DNA from: Pseudomonadota bacterium
GTDB taxonomy: Bacteria > Pseudomonadota > Alphaproteobacteria > Rhodospirillales > Magnetospirillaceae
Reading direction: 5' to 3'
NCBI GenBank assembly: GCA_023458315.1
Contig: JAEXAH010000050.1
Coordinates: forward strand, 1-64,000
DNA: 64,000 nt
Position numbers and translations under genes: made by a program
Notes under the pieces: generated by a model
Database searches by the model: none
The model's input: the letters and a program-made list of their open reading frames with translations, nothing else
Told to the model about the DNA's origin: nothing
In this document: piece after piece, positions 59,697-64,000 of the stretch
Position numbering within the stretch: the first letter of the stretch is position 1
Layout: each line of letters begins with the position of its first letter

Positions 59697-59881
59697 TCTA
59701 CATCCTCAATCCGGGGGTGATGTTCCTGTGGATCGCCGCCGCCTGGCTGATCGGCCTGATCGGCCGCCACAAGCGGTTCGGCTTTTTCGGCAATTTCCTG
59801 ATCTCGTTCCTGTTCAGCCCGCTGGTCGGCATCATCGTGCTGCTGGCCTCGGACGACCGTCGGGTGCCGCGCCGTCCGTGA
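59693..59881 (+). CDS. 62-aa two-helix membrane protein
   Basis: A small gene whose ATG 59693 overlaps the stop of the binding-protein gene (ATGA) and has GAAAGGAG upstream. The product has two hydrophobic helices (about residues 6-22 and 32-52) separated by a basic loop (GRHKRFGF) and ends in a charged tail (SDDRRVPRRP). I do not recognise a named family. Similar short proteins with an SPLVGII segment are common as accessory membrane proteins. Third gene of the SPFH unit. Confidence 0.75.
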   Translation: MIYILNPGVMFLWIAAAWLIGLIGRHKRFGFFGNFLISFLFSPLVGIIVLLASDDRRVPRRP

Positions 59882-59935
59882 CCGAAGGCGGATTCGTCGC
59901 GGCATTTCCCCTGGAAATCCGCGAAAGCCCATGAA

Positions 59936-59969
59936 AAAAGCCCCCCTCCCGCATGGGAGGGGGGCTTTT
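59936..59969. terminator. bidirectional rho-independent terminator
   Basis: A perfect 15-bp stem, AAAAGCCCCCCTCCC (59936-59950) with GGGAGGGGGGCTTTT (59955-59969), and a GCAT loop. It has T-runs in both directions and lies between the convergent SPFH unit and the globin-coupled chemoreceptor gene. Confidence 0.95.
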
Positions 59970-59980
59970 CTTGAAACGGC

Positions 59981-61312
59981 TCAGCCCTGACGGATGTCGC
60001 GGACGAAGCGTTCCACTTCGCTGTTCAGTTCCGTCGAGTTGCGGCTCAGTTGCTCGGCCGAGTCCAGCACTTCGCGGGCGGCGGTGCCGGTTTCGAAGGC
60101 GGCGGCCGACACGCGGGCGATGGTGCCGGTGACTTCCTGGGTGCCCATGGCCGCCTGCTGCACGTTGCGGGCGATTTCCTGGGTGGCGGCGCCCTGTTCC
60201 TCGACGGCGGCGGCGATGGTGCCCGCGATGTCGTTGATCTGGCCGATAGTGCTGGCGATGCCGCCGATGGCGCCGACCGCGTCGCGGGTGGCGTTCTGCA
60301 CGGCGGCGATCTGGCTGCCGATTTCCTCGGTGGCCTTGGCGGTCTGGTTGGCCAGGCTTTTGACCTCGTTGGCGACCACGGCGAAGCCTTTGCCGGCATC
60401 GCCTGCGCGGGCTGCCTCGATGGTGGCGTTCAGCGCCAACAAATTGGTCTGGCTGGCGATGTCGTTGATCAGCTTGACCACCTGGCCGATCTTGCCCGCC
60501 GCTTCGGTCAGGCTTTGCACCATGTCGTTGGTGCGCGCGGCCTCGTCCATGGCCGCCGAGGCGATGGCGGCGGAATGGGACACCTGACGGCTGATTTCGG
60601 CGATGGAACTGGACAATTCCTCGGCGGCGGCGGCCACGGTCTGGATGTTGGTGGTGGCTTCCTCGGCGGCGGCGGCCACCGTGGTCGACTGCATCGAGGT
60701 TTCCTCGGCGTTGGCCGCCATGGTCCGGGCGTTGGCCTCCATCTGGGTGGCGGTGGCCGCCACCTGCGACACCACGCCCTGCACGTCGCGTTCGAAGCAA
60801 TCGGCCTTGGCGCCCAACTCGCGGGCGATGATGGCGGCGGTGTTGGTTTCGATATAGACCGAGGTGGCGAGGTCCATGTCCAGGAACGCCGCCTTGTTCA
60901 CCGCGGCGATGACCGCCGCCAGCTTTTCCGGCTTCTTGCGGTAGGTGTCGACGGCCAGGGCCAGCACCTTGTTGAGCACATAGCAATAGCCCGCCGTGTA
61001 CCAGCGCGGTTCCAGCCCGATGCGCTGGTGGACCTTGCCGATCTCGGTGACGTTGGCGAAATAGCGGTCGTCGAAATTGCCCGCGAACACACTGTCCATC
61101 CAGTGCTTCTTCTGCATGGAGCGGGCATGGTCCATGCGCCCGGGCGTGGCGAACAGCGCCGCCACCGTCGGGTTGCCGCGGACATGGCCGTAGAACGCCT
61201 CCAGCAGCGAATCCACCCGCGGTGCCAGGATGTCGCGGAACTCACGCAGGGTGCGGCAGGTTTCGTCGTCGATTTGCAGGAACGCCAAACGTCCCGCGCG
61301 GTCCAGATCCAT
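59981..61312 (-). CDS. globin-coupled chemoreceptor (HemAT-like aerotaxis transducer)
   Basis: A 443-aa soluble chemoreceptor without membrane helices. Residues about 5-165 form a protoglobin-type haem domain: proximal His95 in GKVHQRIGLEP followed by WYTAGYCYV, the pattern of globin-coupled sensors. Residues about 170-440 are the MCP signalling part, with the hairpin tip QTNLLALNATIEAARAGDAGKGFAVVANEV split here across residues 310-340. Expected role: binds O2 (or NO/CO) at haem and signals to CheA for aerotaxis, fitting a microaerophilic swimmer. Start chosen at ATG 61312 because GGGGG lies 8 bases upstream and the globin domain begins there. An ATG at 61378 would add 22 residues with no globin match. 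It faces the SPFH unit across a strong terminator. Confidence 0.93.
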   Translation of the reverse strand: MDLDRAGRLAFLQIDDETCRTLREFRDILAPRVDSLLEAFYGHVRGNPTVAALFATPGRMDHARSMQKKHWMDSVFAGNFDDRYFANVTEIGKVHQRIGLEPRWYTAGYCYVLNKVLALAVDTYRKKPEKLAAVIAAVNKAAFLDMDLATSVYIETNTAAIIARELGAKADCFERDVQGVVSQVAATATQMEANARTMAANAEETSMQSTTVAAAAEEATTNIQTVAAAAEELSSSIAEISRQVSHSAAIASAAMDEAARTNDMVQSLTEAAGKIGQVVKLINDIASQTNLLALNATIEAARAGDAGKGFAVVANEVKSLANQTAKATEEIGSQIAAVQNATRDAVGAIGGIASTIGQINDIAGTIAAAVEEQGAATQEIARNVQQAAMGTQEVTGTIARVSAAAFETGTAAREVLDSAEQLSRNSTELNSEVERFVRDIRQG

Positions 61313-61613
61313 CTTTGTAACCCCCAAACTTTTGGACAGCCCCGGACGGAATATGGGCTGCGCACAAGAATTGTTCAACGGTCGGATGCCTTAACCCTTC
61401 CGCCCCTTTCCCCTAATCCGATCGTATGATCTCCTTCCTTAAAATCAATATGGTTTTTCACCCTAGAGGAGAGTTGTCGCCATCGTGTCGTAAGTCCTGT
61501 ATCCGCGCGTCCGACTATGTTATAGACACCGGTTCCGGCGGGCCGGCACCCGGGCGCCCCGAAGGCACAGCCATGCTTTCAGGGCGTCGGAAAGGCGTCG
61601 CGCACCTGCTCAC
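61313..61613. other. intergenic region between the chemoreceptor and tRNA-Leu
   Basis: About 300 bases with no convincing gene. It must hold the divergent promoters for the minus-strand chemoreceptor and the plus-strand tRNA-Leu/tig unit. An AT-rich stretch (TTAAAATCAATATGG near 61440) and TATGTTATAGAC near 61515 are candidate -10 areas, but no matching -35 pair was found. A GC-rich patch (61528-61560) follows. A 70-codon open frame here lacks coding character. Confidence 0.4.
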
Positions 61614-61698
61614 GCGGGCGTGGTGGAACTGGTAGACACACTGGATTTAGGTTCCAGCGGCGTAAGCCATGGGGGTTCAAATCCCTTCGCCCGCACCA
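61614..61698 (+). tRNA. tRNA-Leu (anticodon TAG)
   Basis: An 85-base class II tRNA with encoded CCA. Acceptor stem GCGGGCG (61614-61620) / CGCCCGC (61688-61694), anticodon stem CTGGA/TCCAG around loop TTTAGGT giving anticodon TAG, a variable arm, T-loop TTCAAAT, and ACCA end at 61698. It sits 78 bases before the tig start and may be co-transcribed with it. Confidence 0.97.
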
Positions 61699-61775
61699 GT
61701 CGACAGCGCGACCCCAGGGGAGTGCGGCGACCGCCGGAGTTCTTGCAACGAATTGATTCGATTGGCGAAAGACTG

Positions 61776-63161
61776 ATGCAGGTAACCGAGACGAATGCTG
61801 ACGGCCTGAAGCGCGAGTTCAAGGTCGTCGTCCCCGCGGCGCAGCTCGAGGCGCGTACCGAATCCCGTCTGGCGGAAATCGCCCAAGAGGTGAAGCTGCC
61901 CGGCTTCCGCCCCGGCAAGGTGCCGCTGAAGATCGTGCGCCAGAAGTATGGCGCGTCCATCCTGGGCGAGGTCCTGGAAGCCGCCGTCAACGAAGGCACC
62001 GGCTCGGCCATCCAGGACAAGGGCCTGAAGCCCGCCATGCAGCCCAAGGTCGAGATCACCTCGTATGCCGAGGGCAAGGATCTGGAATTCACCGTGGCGC
62101 TGGAAATCCTGCCGGAAATCACCGCCATGGACTTCTCGACCCTGTCGCTGGAGCGCGAGAAGGCCAAGGCCCCCGAGGCCGAGATCGCCGAAACCCTGAC
62201 CCGCATCGCCGAGCGTCACGAGGACAGCGAAACCGTCGAGCGCGCCGCCGCCGCCGGTGACGTGGTGGTCATCGACTTCGTCGGCAAGAAGGACGGCGTG
62301 GCCTTCCCGGGCGGCACCGCCCAGGGCTACTCGCTCAAGCTCGGCTCGAACACCTTCATCCCCGGCTTCGAGGACCAACTGATCGGCAAGAAGGCCGGTG
62401 AGACCGCGGTCGTCGACGTGACCTTCCCCGAAGCCTACGGCAACGACGAACTGGCCGGCGCCGCCGCCCAGTTCGACGTCACCGTGCACGAGGTCCGCGC
62501 CACCAAGGCCGCCGAGCTGAACGACGAGCTGGCCAAGAAGGTCGGCATGGACAGCATCGACGCCCTGAAGCAGGCCATCGCCGAGGAAATCACCCGCGAG
62601 CTGGACGGCATGGCCCGCACCAAGCTGAAGCGCGCCCTGCTGGACCAGTTGGCCGCCAACCACGACTTCCAGGTGCCGGAAGGCATGGTCGAACAGGAGT
62701 TCGAGGCCATCTGGAAGCAGGTGGAGCAGGACAAGGAAGCCGGTCGCCTGGACCCGTCCGACGCGGGCAAGGATGACGACACCCTGAAGGCCGATTATCG
62801 CGCCCTGGCCGAGCGCCGCGTGCGCCTGGGCCTGCTGCTGGCCGATGTGGGCCAGAAGAACAGCGTCACCGTCACCCAGGACGACGTCAACAAGGCGCTG
62901 ATCGAGGAAGCCCGCCGCTATCCCGGTCAGGAGCATCTGGTGTTCCAGTACTACAAGAACAACCAGGACGCCCTGAACAGCCTGCGCGCCCCCATCTTCG
63001 AGGACAAGGTCATCGACTTCGTCCTGGAACTGGCCAAGGTGACGGACAAGGAAGTGTCGGCCGAGGATCTGCGCAAGGACCCCGAGGAAGGCGCCGCCGC
63101 CTCCGAGGAAGCCAAGCCGAAGAAGAAGGCCGCCAAGAAGAAGGCCGATTCCGCCGAGTGA
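61776..63161 (+). CDS. tig: trigger factor, ribosome-associated chaperone
   Basis: A 461-aa trigger factor. The N-terminal ribosome-docking signature GFRPGKVP lies near residues 46-53, the FKBP-type peptidyl-prolyl isomerase domain spans about 160-245 (VVIDFVGKKDGVAFPGGTA, FIPGFEDQLIGKKAGE), and the helical C-terminal arms follow, ending in a Lys/Ala-rich tail (EEAKPKKKAAKKKA) that extends the usual length slightly. It binds nascent chains at the ribosome exit. The start ATG 61776 is set by the conserved MQVTETNADGLKREF beginning. In-frame codons further upstream run through the tRNA gene. Gene order tRNA-Leu, tig, clpP is common in alphaproteobacteria. Confidence 0.97.
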   Translation: MQVTETNADGLKREFKVVVPAAQLEARTESRLAEIAQEVKLPGFRPGKVPLKIVRQKYGASILGEVLEAAVNEGTGSAIQDKGLKPAMQPKVEITSYAEGKDLEFTVALEILPEITAMDFSTLSLEREKAKAPEAEIAETLTRIAERHEDSETVERAAAAGDVVVIDFVGKKDGVAFPGGTAQGYSLKLGSNTFIPGFEDQLIGKKAGETAVVDVTFPEAYGNDELAGAAAQFDVTVHEVRATKAAELNDELAKKVGMDSIDALKQAIAEEITRELDGMARTKLKRALLDQLAANHDFQVPEGMVEQEFEAIWKQVEQDKEAGRLDPSDAGKDDDTLKADYRALAERRVRLGLLLADVGQKNSVTVTQDDVNKALIEEARRYPGQEHLVFQYYKNNQDALNSLRAPIFEDKVIDFVLELAKVTDKEVSAEDLRKDPEEGAAASEEAKPKKKAAKKKADSAE

Positions 63162-63194
63162 TCTCGACGGCATTTCTTCGCTGAGCGTTGACGG

Positions 63195-63230
63195 ACTGGC
63201 GGCCCTTTGGGCCGCCAGTTTCGTTTTGGG
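63195..63230 (+). terminator. rho-independent terminator after tig
   Basis: An 11-bp stem, ACTGGCGGCCC (63195-63205) / GGGCCGCCAGT (63209-63219), with a TTT loop followed by TTCGTTTT. It lies 33 bases after the tig stop and separates tig from the clpP promoter region (63231-63457). A TTGACT at 63379-63384 is a possible -35 for clpP, without a convincing -10. Confidence 0.9.
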
Positions 63231-63457
63231 GCGATTCCCCGATTGCGGTTTCGCCGGAAAGCCCCACATTGTAAGGCGCGGCCATCCGGTCGCCCCAAGG
63301 TTTCCCATCCCCTCGCGCATTGTTCCGTGGGCCGGGTGTGCCCCTTCCGGCGAAACGGTGTGCGCCCATGCGAAGAATTTGACTGGCGGATCGGGTCAAG
63401 GTCGGCTAGGACGAACCAAGGAACCGCCACAGTAGCGATTGACGAGAAGGACGGACC

Positions 63458-64000
63458 ATGCGCGAGAGAGATCCCATCGACCTCTATATGAATACCCTCG
63501 TGCCGATGGTGGTCGAACAGACCAACCGGGGCGAGCGTTCCTATGACATCTATTCGCGCCTGCTCAAGGAACGCATCATTTTCCTGACCGGCCAGGTCTA
63601 CGACGAAGTGGCCAGCCTGATCTGCGCCCAGTTGCTGTTCCTGGAATCCGAGAATCCCAGCAAGGACATCGCCTTCTACATCAACTCGCCGGGTGGCGTG
63701 GTGACGTCGGGCCTGTCCATCTACGACACCATGCAGTACATCCGCCCGGCGGTGTCCACCGTGTGCCTGGGTCAGGCGGCGTCCATGGGCTCGCTGCTGC
63801 TGACCGCCGGTGAAAAGGGCAAGCGCTTCGCCCTGCCCAACGCCCGCGTCATGGTGCACCAGCCGTCGGGCGGCTTCCAGGGCCAGGCCACCGACATCGA
63901 GATCCACGCCCGCGAGATCCTGGCGCTGCGGGCGCGGCTGAACAACATGTACGTGACCCATACCGGCCAGCCGCTCGAGGTGATCGAGCAGGCCATGGAG
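63458..64000 (+). CDS. clpP: ATP-dependent Clp protease proteolytic subunit (cut by window end)
   Basis: The first 181 codons of ClpP. Start ATG 63458 with MRERDPIDLYMNTLVPMV, the usual alphaproteobacterial N-terminus. Catalytic Ser109 (GQAASMGS) and His134 (MVHQPSGG) are visible. The catalytic Asp region is just reached at the end of the window. It forms the degradation chamber used with ClpX or ClpA, whose gene normally follows downstream. An extra ATG 30 bases in (ahead of NTLVP) is a less likely start. Confidence 0.97.
   Translation, partial: MRERDPIDLYMNTLVPMVVEQTNRGERSYDIYSRLLKERIIFLTGQVYDEVASLICAQLLFLESENPSKDIAFYINSPGGVVTSGLSIYDTMQYIRPAVSTVCLGQAASMGSLLLTAGEKGKRFALPNARVMVHQPSGGFQGQATDIEIHAREILALRARLNNMYVTHTGQPLEVIEQAME

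Noticed and set aside
61426..61635. A 69-codon plus-strand frame running into the tRNA
   Set aside because: It overlaps the tRNA gene, has no family resemblance and no coding bias. It is treated as intergenic.
61614..61698. tRNA-Leu as the attachment site of an island carrying the PKS locus
   Set aside because: No integrase, no repeated tRNA 3-prime end and ordinary genes lie between the tRNA and the PKS locus.
1..64000. CRISPR arrays, insertion sequences or transposase genes
   Set aside because: Looked for regular spaced repeats and transposase motifs and saw none. The only strong repeats are homologous PKS domains and the tandem ACPs.

Overview
The window reads as a chromosomal segment of a GC-rich alphaproteobacterium, probably a Rhodospirillales member of Magnetospirillum type. 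The grounds are the very high third-position GC, the tRNA-Leu / tig / clpP order at the right end, the SHP/DHC-type cytochromes and two atypical chemoreceptors at the left and right. The genus is an inference. About 46 kb in the middle is one trans-acyltransferase polyketide synthase (trans-AT PKS) locus.

Left flank (1-6180): a cut membrane protein; a minus-strand cytochrome unit (41-aa small protein, cytochrome b561-SHP fusion, diheme cytochrome c); divergent from it a PepSY protein, an OmpR-type regulator and a histidine kinase, with GTTCATGTG direct repeats in the shared promoter region; then a chemoreceptor with a C-terminal zinc-binding CZB domain.

Biosynthetic locus (6185-57486). A minus-strand unit runs FkbM-type methyltransferase, cytochrome P450, HMG-CoA-synthase-like enzyme, donor ACP, decarboxylating KS with Cys replaced by Ser, and ECH1. 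This is a beta-branching cassette plus two tailoring enzymes. A metallophosphoesterase points the other way. Then a plus-strand unit, tightly coupled by 4-nt overlaps, runs two cyclic-peptide-type ABC exporters, a trans AT-ER protein, PKS1 (6375 aa), a flavin monooxygenase and PKS2 (6179 aa). Together the PKSs hold 11 KS domains. PKS1 reads KS-DH-KR-ACP / KS-B-ACP / KS-KR-ACP / KS(with ACP-like insert)-cMT-ACP / KS-ECH2-ACP-ACP / KS-DH*. PKS2 reads ACP / KS-DH-KR-ACP / KS-ACP / KS-DH-ACP / KS-KR-ACP / KS0-ACP / C-A-PCP-TE. The KS-DH-KR-ACP-KS-B-ACP start, the beta-branch module, the monooxygenase between the two PKS genes and a terminal NRPS module with an Arg-like code resemble what I recall of sesbanimide-type glutarimide clusters. 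The amidotransferase needed for a glutarimide is not in the window, nor are a phosphopantetheinyl transferase or a pathway regulator.

Right flank (57580-64000): a three-gene unit of SPFH protein, periplasmic binding protein (apparent CTG start) and a 62-aa membrane protein; a strong bidirectional terminator; a minus-strand globin-coupled chemoreceptor; tRNA-Leu(UAG); trigger factor; and the start of clpP, cut by the window end.

Throughout, long open frames antisense to these genes are GC artefacts. All domain calls are by eye from motifs. No database search was run.
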